Source of the DNA: Rhizobium jaguaris
GTDB taxonomy: Bacteria > Pseudomonadota > Alphaproteobacteria > Rhizobiales > Rhizobiaceae
Assembly (NCBI RefSeq): GCF_003627755.1
Contig: NZ_CP032694.1
Location: forward strand, 4,398,501-4,462,500
Length of the DNA stretch: 64,000 bases
Reading direction: 5' to 3'
Below the pieces are notes generated by a model. That model was not told where the DNA came from. It did not search any database and saw nothing but the letters and a program-made list of their open reading frames with translations. The position numbers and the translations under genes were made by a program. The first letter of the stretch is position 1. Each line of letters opens with the position of its first letter. Of this stretch, positions 48,301-56,519 are shown one piece after another.

Positions 48301-50814
48301 GATCAACAGGATCTGCCAGATAAGGGCGGCGAACGGTCCCATGAAATACCAGCCGAGAACGGAGGCGAAGAACCAGGCGATCGGCGTCAATGAGCGGCGC
48401 AGATTGTCCATCATCTTCCAGCGGCCGAGGCCGGTGACGCCGCGCTTCGGATTGAAGAGATAGGGGAGCAGCTGCCAGTCGCCGCGGGCCCAGCGATGCT
48501 GGCGCGAGACTTCCACTTCGTAACGGATCGGGAAATCCTCGACGAGTTCGCAGTCGGTGACGAGCGCGCAGCGCGCCATCGAGCCTTCGAGCAGATCGTG
48601 GCTGAGAACCGCGTTCTCCTCGATCTTGCCCTTCAGCGAGGCCTCGAAAGCATCGACATGATAGAGGCCCTTGCCGGTGAAGGTGCCTTCCTCGACCAGG
48701 TCCTGATAGACGTCGGAGACAGCAAAGACATAGGGGTCGAGACCGCGATTGACGGAGAAGACGCGCTGGAACACGGAGGCGTCCTTGCCGGTCGTCAACG
48801 ACGGGGTGACGCGCGGCTGCAGCACACCATAACCGCGGACAACACGCTTGCTCTCGGGATCGAACACCGGCCGGTTGATCGGATGATGCAGCTTGCCGAC
48901 GAGCTTCGTGACCGTGTCGCGCACCAGGCGCGTGTCGGAATCGAGCGTCATGACGTACTTCACGTCCTTCGGCACGGCATTGGCACCGGGCAGGAAGGTC
49001 GTATCGCGATCGCCGCGCAGCAGCAGGTTCAGCTCGTGCAGCTTGCCGCGCTTGCGCTCCCAGCCCATCCAGGCACCTTCAGCCGGATTGTAGAGGCGGC
49101 GACGGTGCAGCAGATAGAAGCGCTGCTTGCCGTCCTCTGCATAGCGGGCCGAGAGATTGGCGACTTCGCGGCGGGCGTAATCCAGAATTTCCAGATCGCG
49201 TTCGCTCTCTTCTTCCTTGCTGTCCGGCCAGTCGCTGAGCAGCGCGTAATAGACCTCGCCGAGCGGATTGGCGAGATAATGAACCTCGATGTTGCGCACC
49301 AGTTCGTCGACACTGTCGCGATTGGCGATCAATGTCGGCACGACGACCAGCGTGCGGGCCTCTTCCGGAATGCCCTCCTTGAACTCATAGCCGACGAGAC
49401 GCGCCGGCGTGAGGTACATGGTGACCACGAAGTTGAACAGGCCGGTGGCGCCCTCGGATGCCGGCAGCGAGAACATCAACAGCAGGATGATGGTTTCAGC
49501 CCAGCCCATACCAGCCTGGATCATGAAATAACCGACGATCCAAAGAGCGATGACGGTGAGCAGAAGAACGGGGGCGGCGATCGCCAGCCAGTTGAACTTG
49601 CGCCACTGGCGAACAAAACGCTGCGACAGCTTCGGGCTGAAGCCGATCGCCTTTTCCAGCTTCTCGATCTGCTGGCCGACGATGAAATCGCCGATATTCG
49701 GCTCATGCGGCTGCGGCTCGCCCGAGACCTTGGCCGCCTCGGTCATGGCCATGGCGACCTGAGCGATCTCCATTTCCGTCTTGTCGGAACGGCGCGCAAG
49801 CTTTTCGATGGCGCGGCGATAGCTGTTGCGCGAGCCAGGATCGAGCTTGGCGTAGTCGGTCTCGTCCCAGAGCAGCTTGTCGACCGCGCTGACCTCCTCG
49901 ACCCAGCCCGACCAGTCGGTGTCGTCGATCAGGCGCAGGCTTTTGATGATGTTGCCCATCGTCACATTGCCGGACGACAAGCGGTTGTGCTCGGCCATCA
50001 TGACGGTTTCGGCGTCGGTGCCGGCGTCCGCCAAACGCCTTTCCAGCCAGGTGACGGCAAGGCCCGACGTGTGCGAACCGTCGCGCAGGCGATAGAGGAA
50101 CTGCGTGGCGAAGGTATTGTCTGATGTGTAGGGTTCGAGCGTCCTCAGAAACTCGGTGACCTTGGCGTCGTCATTGATACGGATCAGTTCATCGACGGCG
50201 GCGTTGGCCTTCTTGCGCGTCAGGCGGCTCTGCTCGACGCGGCTGGAGATGCGACGCAGGTTATCGACCAGAACATAGCGCACCAGCGATGGAACCGCCC
50301 AGAGTTCGCCGATCTTCAGCATCTCGTGCGACTGGAAGCCTTCGACGAGTGCGAGCAGGCCCTGGTTGGACACGGTGCTGTGCGTGTGGGCGACATAGAG
50401 CCAGGCGAGTGCCAGCGTGCGCGGCATCACCATGCCGTCGATGGTGATCGTCTGCAGCTGATCGTAGAATTTCTTCGGAAAATCGCGGCGGACTTCCTGG
50501 ATCGCTTCTTCGATGATGTAGTGGTTGTCAAGCAGCCATTCGGCCGCCGGCGTGATCGATTCGCCGGCATCGACGTCGGCATTGGCCGAACGGTAGACGC
50601 GCAGGATCTCTTTTTCGTTCTCCTTGTGCCGGGCGAAGAAATCGAAGGGCGCAAAGCCCGGCAGCTTCGTGTTGGCGCCGTTGCGGGCGAAAACAGAACC
50701 GCATTCCCGGATCTGATCGTTGGAGAAATAGGCAGCACGGATCGAATCGTTATGATCGATCTGCTTGGCTTCAGAATCGCGCGGCGGAACAGTGGAGAGA
50801 TTTTGAGATGTCAT
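42304..50814 (-). CDS. ndvB: cyclic beta-1,2-glucan synthase NdvB
   Basis: 2836-aa inner-membrane enzyme that initiates, elongates and cyclises beta-1,2-glucan from UDP-glucose. Order: N-terminal cytosolic region, membrane helices at about 415-475, glycosyltransferase-84 domain with TLDSDTRLV (about 618) and QHRWARGDWQ (about 770), further helices to about 1000, a central region, then glycoside-phosphorylase-like (GH94) domains ending with GGDWNDGMNRVG (about 2530), thought to control ring size. ATG at 50814 is used; a TTG at 50835 is in frame. No ribosome-binding site is strong. Full length, with no frameshift. opgC follows. Confidence 0.97.
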   Translation of the reverse strand: MTSQNLSTVPPRDSEAKQIDHNDSIRAAYFSNDQIRECGSVFARNGANTKLPGFAPFDFFARHKENEKEILRVYRSANADVDAGESITPAAEWLLDNHYIIEEAIQEVRRDFPKKFYDQLQTITIDGMVMPRTLALAWLYVAHTHSTVSNQGLLALVEGFQSHEMLKIGELWAVPSLVRYVLVDNLRRISSRVEQSRLTRKKANAAVDELIRINDDAKVTEFLRTLEPYTSDNTFATQFLYRLRDGSHTSGLAVTWLERRLADAGTDAETVMMAEHNRLSSGNVTMGNIIKSLRLIDDTDWSGWVEEVSAVDKLLWDETDYAKLDPGSRNSYRRAIEKLARRSDKTEMEIAQVAMAMTEAAKVSGEPQPHEPNIGDFIVGQQIEKLEKAIGFSPKLSQRFVRQWRKFNWLAIAAPVLLLTVIALWIVGYFMIQAGMGWAETIILLLMFSLPASEGATGLFNFVVTMYLTPARLVGYEFKEGIPEEARTLVVVPTLIANRDSVDELVRNIEVHYLANPLGEVYYALLSDWPDSKEEESERDLEILDYARREVANLSARYAEDGKQRFYLLHRRRLYNPAEGAWMGWERKRGKLHELNLLLRGDRDTTFLPGANAVPKDVKYVMTLDSDTRLVRDTVTKLVGKLHHPINRPVFDPESKRVVRGYGVLQPRVTPSLTTGKDASVFQRVFSVNRGLDPYVFAVSDVYQDLVEEGTFTGKGLYHVDAFEASLKGKIEENAVLSHDLLEGSMARCALVTDCELVEDFPIRYEVEVSRQHRWARGDWQLLPYLFNPKRGVTGLGRWKMMDNLRRSLTPIAWFFASVLGWYFMGPFAALIWQILLIFCLFVAPTLSLINGIIPRTSDIVARAHLYTVWSDIRAANAQVALRIVFIADGACIMADAIGRSLYRAFVSRKLMLQWRTAASAQAAAQTTILGHYRVMWHAPVLALLALAFASVSGDNAFFVGIPFALLWMLSPAIAWYVSQTAETEDKLEVPESVSAELRKIARRTWRYFDTFVVDQQNHLPPDNVQQTPHAVVASRTSPTNIGVYLLSVISARNFGWTSFEETIDRMEKTMATVEKLEKFRGHLCNWYHTDTLKPMGARYVSAVDSGNFAGHLIAVSSACRIWAEAPSAHMQGNLDGIGDVAGILGEMLAELPDDRKTVRPLRHRLEERIIGFRNALAAVKREHEFASIRIINLSVLAHDIQKLAANLDHEVKSPQSGEVLTWSESLVKVCEGHIADSVFDLANVDALRQRLAKLRDRMREIAFGMDFSFLYRPERRLLSIGFRVETNELDAACYDLLASEARLTSLFAIAKGDLPTEHWYRLGRQVVPIGSRGALVSWSGSMFEYLMPPLVMQERQGGILNQTNNLIVQEQMNYAKRLGAGIPWGISEAAFNARDHYMHYQYTNFGVPSLGLKRGLGQNAVIAPYASILASQYRPEAALENLQKLRKVGALGTYGFHDAVDFTPTRVPEGKKCAVVYNYYAHHHGMSIAAIANVAFNGRLRELFHADPVIEAAELLLQEKAPRDIPVMAAKHESDQPANIQEDMLRPEIRKIADPATQDRELAFLSNGHYSVMLTATGAGYSRWNGLSVSRWRPDPTEDRWGTFIFLRDTVSGQWWSTTSEPRSVEGEKVKVSFSDEKVEYTKTIGDLTSEVECIVGTENDAEGRRVTLLNMGTEDRFIEVTSYLEPAIASDDVDSGHPVFARMFVRTEIGSSGDVIRAERNKRDYNEPDMSIAHLVVDNAGSERPTEFETDRRKFLGRGRTLAEAAAFDPGATLSGTDGFTMDACLSLRRVVRVPAGKKVSIIFWTIAAPNREDVDKAVERYRNPDTFGVELTQAWTRTQMQMRHVGVTSQQAAAFQKLARYLVYPDMHLRADGATVQAGLHSQSALWPVTISGDFPIFTLRINDDIDLEIAREALSAAEYMRSRGINADLVIVNERAADLAQDMQRELDKLVEHVRHNQGDGLRQNIFSVRKDLIENETYQQILATSRVIFHARNGKLVDQIARAATLFASAQSDESAPVNRLAVPMIPQGSVFASDVLESQDDLDFWNGYGGFADNGREYVVRLAGGQSTPQPWVNVISNERFGFHVPAEGGGFTWSHNSRDYQLTPWTNDMVINRPGEALYVTDLDSNTVMTPYAGLSRNPKVQYEARHGLGYSVFSSEQDGIALELAQTVDRERPVKLFRLRVRNTGAGARRLRLYNYAEWVLGTNPHKTRPFILSSLDEETGALFANNPYSIDYSKRVAFMAASEAHSSFSASRREFIGRYGTVQMPEAVVSGAVLSNSTDLDGDPCAALAFDLTVAAGEQKDICFYMGDTASLEEARALVADIRKADFETVLSASRGFWDGFTGRLQISTPDKAMNNMINAWLPYQSLGCRIMARTAFYQSSGAFGFRDQLQDTLAFLMHAPELARKQILNAAQRQFREGDVQHWWLPGSGAGVRTSISDDVVWLAYAIDQYCTVTGDKSLLDEELAFVEGAALMPGTHDVFYQPTVSQDKVSVYEHAALALDLAIKRKGGNGLPLILGGDWNDGMNRVGIQGRGESVWLGWFLAGTLTAFLPYAEARGDKERVERWKKHLPELRKALETAGWDGSHYRRGYFDDGSPLGSDENFECQIDSIAQSWNILSGEGDRGRGEMAMNAVLEKLVDDDNRIIRLFTPPFAKSARDPGYIKSYPPGVRENGGQYTHAATWVVMALAEMNRGDDAWHCFDMLNPVNHARDRDQADTYRVEPYVVAADIYGEGQLTGRGGWTWYTGSAGWLYRVAVEGILGIRVKNGRLFVKPALPSSWDSFAADLDLPSGNYRISVSKAPDAKGYLVSVNDRAIAHPEEGYPIGQ

Positions 50815-51238
50815 GGATTCGTGTTCTGGGTCCAAACAGAGTGACAGGCATTGTCGCCTTCAACGTCTTTTGCCCTGCCCGACACAACTATTCACGCATT
50901 TGGACCCTTTGCTTCGCTTCCCGGCGTGCGAAGGGGATGAATTCGAAGTGACGGCTTAGAACAAACGTATTCAGGCGAAGATTTTCACGGCCTCTTCTTC
51001 AGGATCATGGCGATTTTGCGCCACCATTCGAAACTGGCTTCCGTGAAACTTGAGACGCGGCCGGATGATTCCGGCAGCTGTCCGCACGTGTCAAAGACAA
51101 TCGATCAAGGTCATGAGGCATTCTCCTTAGGCTGATTTCTTGCGATCGGAATTCAGCAGGGCTTGGCAGGTTGAGCCCTCCATATCCCGCAGAAGATGAA
51201 CTTAAACTGAACTCCCTCAAAAGATTCGCAAATTCCTC
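50815..51238. other. intergenic region upstream of ndvB
   Basis: 424 bp between the ndvB start and the stop of the XRE-cupin gene. It holds the ndvB promoter on the minus strand. A 71-codon open frame at 51005-51220 has no recognisable features and is not called. Confidence 0.4.
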
Positions 51239-51919
51239 TCACGAGCCGTTTTTCTCAGGGTAGGAAATGATCGACAGGAAGCGGATCGGCAGGCTTACGA
51301 GCACTTCCGGACCGTGCGGCGCATCGGCGTCGAAGAACAGACTGTCGCCGGGCCGCATCGCATAGAGCTTATCGGCATGACGGTATTCGACCTCGCCTTC
51401 CAGCATGTAGATCAGCTCCAACCCTTCGTGTTGAAACGCCGGAAAAACATCGGAATCGGCAGTCAGCGTGATAAGATAGGGTTCGACCTGCAGTCCGCTA
51501 GATCCGTTGCCGATGTGACCGAGCAGATTATACTGATGACCGGCGCGCGTACCACGCCGCTCCATCTCCAAACCCTCGCCCGCCTTGACGAAGACGGCAT
51601 TGCGCTTTTCCTCGAAACGCCGGAAAAACGACGTGACGGGCACGCCGAGCGCCCGCGCCAAGGCTTGCAATGTGGTCAGAGAGGGAGAGGTGTTACCGTT
51701 TTCGATCTTCGAGAGCATGCCGAGCGATATGCCGGTGGCCGAGGCAAGATCGGCGCCGGTGATGCCGAGCTTCTTGCGAAAGGCGCGGACCTCGTGGCCG
51801 ATCGCCAATTCGAGATTGTTCTCCTTCGCGCCGCGTAGCGCATGCGGGTCCTGTTTCAGAACCGCCGTCGCTCCGTGAACACCGTTCCGCCTGCTGTGCC
51901 CAGCCTCCGCCTTCGTCAT
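51239..51919 (-). CDS. XRE-family regulator with C-terminal cupin
   Basis: 226-aa DNA-binding protein: helix-turn-helix at about residues 40-95 (EVRAFRKKLGITGADLASAT, then LGMLSKIENGNTSPSLTTL) and a cupin_2 barrel from about 150 (HEGLELIYMLEGEVEYRHAD, GDSLFFDADAPHGPE). This architecture often senses a small metabolite such as an amino acid or polyamine through the cupin. ATG at 51919 follows GGGGCGGAAG. Its target genes are not obvious; the nearest are ndvB downstream and small genes upstream. Confidence 0.88.
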   Translation of the reverse strand: MTKAEAGHSRRNGVHGATAVLKQDPHALRGAKENNLELAIGHEVRAFRKKLGITGADLASATGISLGMLSKIENGNTSPSLTTLQALARALGVPVTSFFRRFEEKRNAVFVKAGEGLEMERRGTRAGHQYNLLGHIGNGSSGLQVEPYLITLTADSDVFPAFQHEGLELIYMLEGEVEYRHADKLYAMRPGDSLFFDADAPHGPEVLVSLPIRFLSIISYPEKNGS

Positions 51920-52253
51920 GCTTCCGCCCCGTTCTATTTTGTATTTTGGCGGAGCTTACTGTTTTCATGAAGCGCATTCTATTGGGAACAAGAAATTTTC
52001 TTTGCCCGGCGAAGTTTTGACAGCGCTGAGAAAGAAGAATTGCCGTAGCGGAAGGATTTCAACTTGGAATGAGAAGGGGCGACGCAGCGCCAAATCGGGC
52101 TCATCTGGATATCCGCCCGATCAGCCTCTGCTGCCGTTGAGAAAGAAAAGGGGGATTAAACTTAAGCCACGACCATGTGGCACACACCACATCAGCAGCC
52201 ATCCGTCGATGATCATGATCGACCACTGCCGGTCATGTCATCTTTGCGAGGGT
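51920..52253. other. intergenic region upstream of the XRE-cupin gene
   Basis: 334 bp. Contains an inverted repeat ATGTGG-N6-CCACAT (52175-52192) of unknown role. No gene recognised. Confidence 0.4.
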
Positions 52254-52412
52254 TCAGACCACGATGCCGAAGACGATGGCGGCAATGAAAAGGAACGCAG
52301 CGGAAAACAGCGCAACGTGAATCGCAGTCTGAATCTTATGCCGCGTCGCTGCGACACGCTTCGAACCGTCGAACTGATTCACATGCGTATTCGACATACC
52401 CAAATTCGCCAT
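52254..52412 (-). CDS. hypothetical single-pass membrane protein, 52 aa
   Basis: Short protein with a polar N-terminus (ANLGMSNTHVNQFDGSKRVA) and one C-terminal membrane helix (IHVALFSAAFLFIAAIVFGIVV). The ATG at 52412 is preceded by an excellent site (CGGAGG, 6 nt away), which is the main evidence that it is translated. I do not recognise a family; the form is like small tail-anchored envelope proteins of rhizobia. Confidence 0.65.
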   Translation of the reverse strand: MANLGMSNTHVNQFDGSKRVAATRHKIQTAIHVALFSAAFLFIAAIVFGIVV

Positions 52413-52578
52413 GTGTTGCCTCCGTTCGTTTTTTGTCGATGTTTCACGAGACCAGCCCGCGCTCGACATTCATACAATCCCTATCAATTAGGTAGAGATG
52501 ATTTTTCGTCCAGGGGACAGCGAAGAAAAAATAAACCACTGGACTACGGTCAGGCTCGAAAGATCAGCAACGCCAAAT

Positions 52579-52767
52579 TCAGCAGAGAATGCGGCGAGCC
52601 CAGATCAAGGTGCGCTCTACGGCGCTTGCTTCAGGAGCCGGAGTTTCGGTTGGACCGATCTGACCGCGGCTCTTTTCTTCCGGCAGAGTGACGGTCAACA
52701 CGTCCTCCTCTTTCGCCGGCATTGGCGGATGAAGATAACCCATGGTCATGCCACCCATGAAAAACAT
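52579..52767 (-). CDS. hypothetical 62-aa protein, Met-rich start
   Basis: Small soluble-looking protein starting FFMGGMTMGYLHPPMPAKEE after the initiator Met, then VLTVTLPEEKSRGQIGPTE. ATG at 52767 follows GGAGG at 5 nt, a strong site; the frame is open from 52806. Not recognised. It may be cotranscribed with the 52-aa gene 166 bp downstream. Confidence 0.5.
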   Translation of the reverse strand: MFFMGGMTMGYLHPPMPAKEEDVLTVTLPEEKSRGQIGPTETPAPEASAVERTLIWARRILC

Positions 52768-52931
52768 GCCTGCCTCCACTCGTGTATGACCCAAAACTGG
52801 GATCACGAAAGTTAACCGCCATTAACGGGATCATGACAGAAATGCGGCAGGTGTCAATAGTCTATACGATTGGTCGTCTTTTAAACACTCCTTAACTAAA
52901 AGAGTGCTGAAAGCCTAATGATTACAGTTTG

Positions 52932-53681
52932 TTAAGCGCGGACGAACCCCTTGCTAGCAATCATCAGATTACGCGTGTAATCCTGCTTGACATCGCCGGT
53001 CGCCAATTCTTTTGCGCTCAGCCGCTCGACGATGGCCCCGTTCTGCATCACCACGAGGCGTTCGCACATATGGGTGACGACGCCGAGATCGTGGCTGACC
53101 ATCACGAATGTCAGACGGCGATCCCTGCGCACTTGCTCCAGCAGATTGAGCACTTCCGCCTGTACGGAAGCGTCCAGCGCCGAGGTCGGCTCGTCGAGCA
53201 ACAGGATCGACGGCTCGACGATCAGCGCGCGGGCGATGGCCACGCGCTGACGCTGGCCGCCGGACAATTGATGTGGATAGCGGAAACGAAAGCCGTTGCC
53301 GAGGCCGACCTCGTCAAGCGCCCGCGTGATGCGCGTCTCGCTGTCGCCGATGCCGTGGATTGCCAGGGGTTCCAGCAGCAGCCGATCAATGGTCTGACGC
53401 GGATGCAGGGAGCCGTAGGGATCCTGAAACACCATCTGCACCTGGCGATAGAAAGTCTTGCTACGTTTCGAACCCGTCAGCGCCTCGCCATCGATGCGGA
53501 TGGCGCCGCCGCTGACCGGCGCAAGACCGGCGACGGCGCGCAACAGGGTCGATTTGCCGGAACCGGACTCGCCGACAAGGCCGAATGATTCGCCCTTGTC
53601 TACACCGATGCTGACGGCATCGAGGGCATAATAGCCATCATAGACGACGCTGAGGCCGTCGACTGCAAGCGCTGCCGTCAT
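52932..53681 (-). CDS. dipeptide/oligopeptide ABC transporter, ATP-binding protein (DppF type)
   Basis: 249-aa ATPase: Walker A GESGSGKST, Q-loop QDPYGSLHPRQT, signature LSGGQRQRVAIARAL, Walker B ILLLDEPTSALD, switch VSHDL. ATG at 53681 overlaps the upstream ATPase stop (ATGA). Last gene of a six-gene unit beginning at 59265. Confidence 0.9.
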   Translation of the reverse strand: MTAALAVDGLSVVYDGYYALDAVSIGVDKGESFGLVGESGSGKSTLLRAVAGLAPVSGGAIRIDGEALTGSKRSKTFYRQVQMVFQDPYGSLHPRQTIDRLLLEPLAIHGIGDSETRITRALDEVGLGNGFRFRYPHQLSGGQRQRVAIARALIVEPSILLLDEPTSALDASVQAEVLNLLEQVRRDRRLTFVMVSHDLGVVTHMCERLVVMQNGAIVERLSAKELATGDVKQDYTRNLMIASKGFVRA

Positions 53682-54511
53682 GCCGCCCACTCCGGTTTGC
53701 GGTCGAGAACCGGCAGCGGATGGCGGTCCTCGCCGATCACAGGCATGCAGTTCAACAGGCCGCGCGTATAGGGATGCTGCGCATTGTTGAGCTCGGAAGC
53801 CTTTAGTTCCTCGACGATCTTGCCGGCATACATGACGATGACCCGGTCGCAGAAGGAAGACACCAGCCTCAGATCGTGCGACACGAAAATCAGCCCCATG
53901 CCGCGTTCCGACACCAGCTTATCCATGATCCTGAGCACATCGAGCTGCACGGTGACGTCGAGCGCCGAGGTCGGCTCGTCGGCGATCAGCAGTTCCGGCC
54001 CGGCGATCAGCATCATCGCGATCATCGCGCGCTGCCCCATGCCGCCGGACACCTCATGCGGATGCAGGTCGTAGACGCGCCTGGGATCGCGGATCTGCAC
54101 GGCTTCCAGCATGGCGAGCGCACGGTCGCGTGCTTCCGCCTTGCTGACTTTCTCATGCGTGCGCAGCGTCTCGGTGATCTGCCGGCCGATGGTCATCACC
54201 GGGTCGAGCGAATATTTCGGATCCTGTAGCACCATGGCGATGCGTTTGCCGCGCAGTGACCGGCGCTCCCTGGCTGAGATCGACAGCAGCTCGATGCCGC
54301 TGAAATTCAGCCGGTCGGCGGTGACGATGCCATGCGACGACGTGAGCCCCATGATGGCGCGGCCAGTCTGCGACTTGCCGGAACCGCTCTCGCCGACGAT
54401 GCCAAGCCGTTCGCGCCCGAGCGTGAACGACACGCCGCGTACCGCTTCTATGATGCCGGTGCGTGTGGGATAGCGAACCCTCAGGTTCTCGACCGTCAAT
54501 AGCGTGGTCAT
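53678..54511 (-). CDS. dipeptide/oligopeptide ABC transporter, ATP-binding protein (DppD type)
   Basis: 277-aa ATPase with Walker A GESGSGKSQ (Gln in place of the usual Thr/Ser at the end), Q-loop QDPKYSLDPVMT, signature VSGGMGQRAMIAMML, Walker B LLIADEPTSALD and the peptide-transporter C-terminus (HPYTRGLLNCMPVIGEDRHPL). It overlaps the permease upstream and the second ATPase downstream by 4 bp each. The signature motif GGMGQR is normal for DppD proteins. Confidence 0.9.
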   Translation of the reverse strand: MTTLLTVENLRVRYPTRTGIIEAVRGVSFTLGRERLGIVGESGSGKSQTGRAIMGLTSSHGIVTADRLNFSGIELLSISARERRSLRGKRIAMVLQDPKYSLDPVMTIGRQITETLRTHEKVSKAEARDRALAMLEAVQIRDPRRVYDLHPHEVSGGMGQRAMIAMMLIAGPELLIADEPTSALDVTVQLDVLRIMDKLVSERGMGLIFVSHDLRLVSSFCDRVIVMYAGKIVEELKASELNNAQHPYTRGLLNCMPVIGEDRHPLPVLDRKPEWAA

Positions 54512-55434
54512 TGGCCGCTCTCCCTCGGATCGAGCGCATCGCGCAGACCGTCACCGAGCAGGTTGAAGCCGAGGCTGACAATCAGGATGGCGATGCCGGG
54601 CATTGCCGCGACCCACCATTGGTCGAGATAGTATTTGAACCCGGTGGCGATCATCGCACCCCATTCCGGCAGTGGCGGCTGTGCGCCGAGGCCCAGGAAG
54701 CCGAGGCCCGCCGCCGTTAGAATGACGCCGGCCATATCGAGCGTGACGCGCACGATCACCGAGGAGATGCAAAGCGGCATGATATGGCGGAAGACGATAC
54801 GGATTGGCGATGCCCCCATCAGCTGCACGGCGGCGATGTAGTCTGAGCGCCGCACGGTCATCGTCTCGGCCCGCGCCAGGCGCGCATAGGGTGGCCAGGA
54901 GGTAATGGCGATCGCGATGATGGCGTTCTCGATGCCGGGGCCGAGCGCACCAGCAAATGCGAGCGCCAGCACCAGCTTCGGGAAAGCGAGGAAGATATCG
55001 GTGATGCGCATCAGCACGGTATCGGTCCAGCCGCCTGCATAGCCAGCTATCATACCGATAAACAGGCCCAGCGGCGCGGAGATGATCGCGACGAGCACAA
55101 CGATATAGAGGGTCCATCGCGACCCGTAGATCAGGCGGGACAGTATATCACGGCCGAGATTGTCGGTGCCGAGAAGATAGCCGCCGGTGCCGGGCGGCTT
55201 CAAATAGGCATTGGTAAGATCCCCGATGCTTGGCGGATAGGGGGCGATAACATCGGCAAGTGCCGCCACGAGAATGAGGGCGACGATGATCAGCAGTCCG
55301 AGAACGGCCAGTCGATTGGCGGAAAATTGCCGCCAGGTGACATAGGCGCGCCCGAGGCTCGCTTGTCGGCGCGACCGCGGCCGATCCGACAGCAGCCACT
55401 CACGCCAGGAAAGTTGCGTGGTCCCAGCCGTCAT
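54508..55434 (-). CDS. dipeptide/oligopeptide ABC transporter, permease (DppC type)
   Basis: 308-aa permease with an N-terminal cytoplasmic tail, six helices and LGTDNLGRDILSRLIYGSRW, the DppC/OppC signature, plus EAA-like loop QLMGASPIRIVFRHIMP. Four-bp overlaps with both neighbours. Confidence 0.92.
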   Translation of the reverse strand: MTAGTTQLSWREWLLSDRPRSRRQASLGRAYVTWRQFSANRLAVLGLLIIVALILVAALADVIAPYPPSIGDLTNAYLKPPGTGGYLLGTDNLGRDILSRLIYGSRWTLYIVVLVAIISAPLGLFIGMIAGYAGGWTDTVLMRITDIFLAFPKLVLALAFAGALGPGIENAIIAIAITSWPPYARLARAETMTVRRSDYIAAVQLMGASPIRIVFRHIMPLCISSVIVRVTLDMAGVILTAAGLGFLGLGAQPPLPEWGAMIATGFKYYLDQWWVAAMPGIAILIVSLGFNLLGDGLRDALDPRESGQ

Positions 55435-56498
55435 TTACGTCGCGTCCTTGGATCTAGAGTGCGATAGAGCAGGTCGGAAAGCAGGTTGATCCCGACGAAG
55501 ACCGTACCGATGACGACCGTGCCGCCGAGCACGGCGTTCATATCGGCGTTCTGCAGCGAACTGGTGATATAGAAACCGATGCCCGGCCAGGAGAACACGA
55601 TCTCCGTCAGCACCGAGCCTTCCAGTAGCCCGGCATAGGAGAGCGCAATCACCGTGATCAGCGGCACGACGGCGCTGCGCAGCGCATGGCCCCAGATCAC
55701 CCGCGTCTCCGAAAGTCCCTTGGCGCGAGCAGCGACGATATATTCCTGACCCAGCTCATTCAGCATGAAACTGCGCGTCATGCGGCTGATATAGGCAAGC
55801 GAGAAATAGCCGAGCAGCGAGGCAGGCAGAATAATGTGGCGGAATGCGTCCCAGAACACATCCCATTGCCCCTGCATGGCGCTGTCGACCAGATAGAAGC
55901 CGGTGATCGGCGTGAATGTATATTCGTAGGCGATGTCGATGCGGCCGGGATAGGCCACCCAGCCCAGCTGGGCATAGAAGATGAGGAGCGACACCATTGC
56001 AAGCCAGAAGACCGGCACCGAATAGCCGACGAGGCCGATGACGCGGACGATCTGGTCGATGAAACTGTTGCGGCGCACGGCAGCGAGCACACCAAAGGGG
56101 ACGCCGAAAGCCGCGCCGATGATCGTACCAACGGTCGCAAGCTCCATCGTCGCGGGAAAGACGCGCCTGATGTCGTCAATCACCGGATTGGTCGTCAGTA
56201 CCGACGTGCCGAAATCGCCGGTCAACGCACTCAGCAGATAAAAATAGAACTGCACATAGAGCGGCTGATCGAGATGCATTTCGCGGCGCAGGCGCTCCAG
56301 CACCTGCGTAGGCGCATGGTCACCGGCAATCGCCAATGCCGGATCGATCGGGATGACGCGCCCGATGAAGAAGGTGACGGCAAGAAGACCGAGATAGGTC
56401 GTGACCGCCACGACCAGGAAGCGCAAAACACCCATCAGAATGGGCGCGGCACGGCCCTTTTTGGGCCGCACCTCCATTTTCCGTTCGACTGTGCTCAA
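55431..56498 (-). CDS. dipeptide/oligopeptide ABC transporter, permease (DppB type)
   Basis: 355-aa permease with an N-terminal helix (FLVVAVTTYLGLLAVTFF), the DppB-like stretch HLDQPLYVQFYFYL, and the EAA loop ARAKGLSETRVIWGHALRSA. ATG at 56498; 21 bp separate it from the binding-protein stop. The cytoplasmic N-terminus is about 25 residues longer than usual. Confidence 0.92.
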   Translation of the reverse strand: MSTVERKMEVRPKKGRAAPILMGVLRFLVVAVTTYLGLLAVTFFIGRVIPIDPALAIAGDHAPTQVLERLRREMHLDQPLYVQFYFYLLSALTGDFGTSVLTTNPVIDDIRRVFPATMELATVGTIIGAAFGVPFGVLAAVRRNSFIDQIVRVIGLVGYSVPVFWLAMVSLLIFYAQLGWVAYPGRIDIAYEYTFTPITGFYLVDSAMQGQWDVFWDAFRHIILPASLLGYFSLAYISRMTRSFMLNELGQEYIVAARAKGLSETRVIWGHALRSAVVPLITVIALSYAGLLEGSVLTEIVFSWPGIGFYITSSLQNADMNAVLGGTVVIGTVFVGINLLSDLLYRTLDPRTRRK

Positions 56499-56519
56499 AG
56501 AACTAGTCCTATCGGACCA

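Noticed and set aside
51005..51220. 71-codon frame upstream of ndvB
   Set aside because: No ribosome-binding site or family resemblance.
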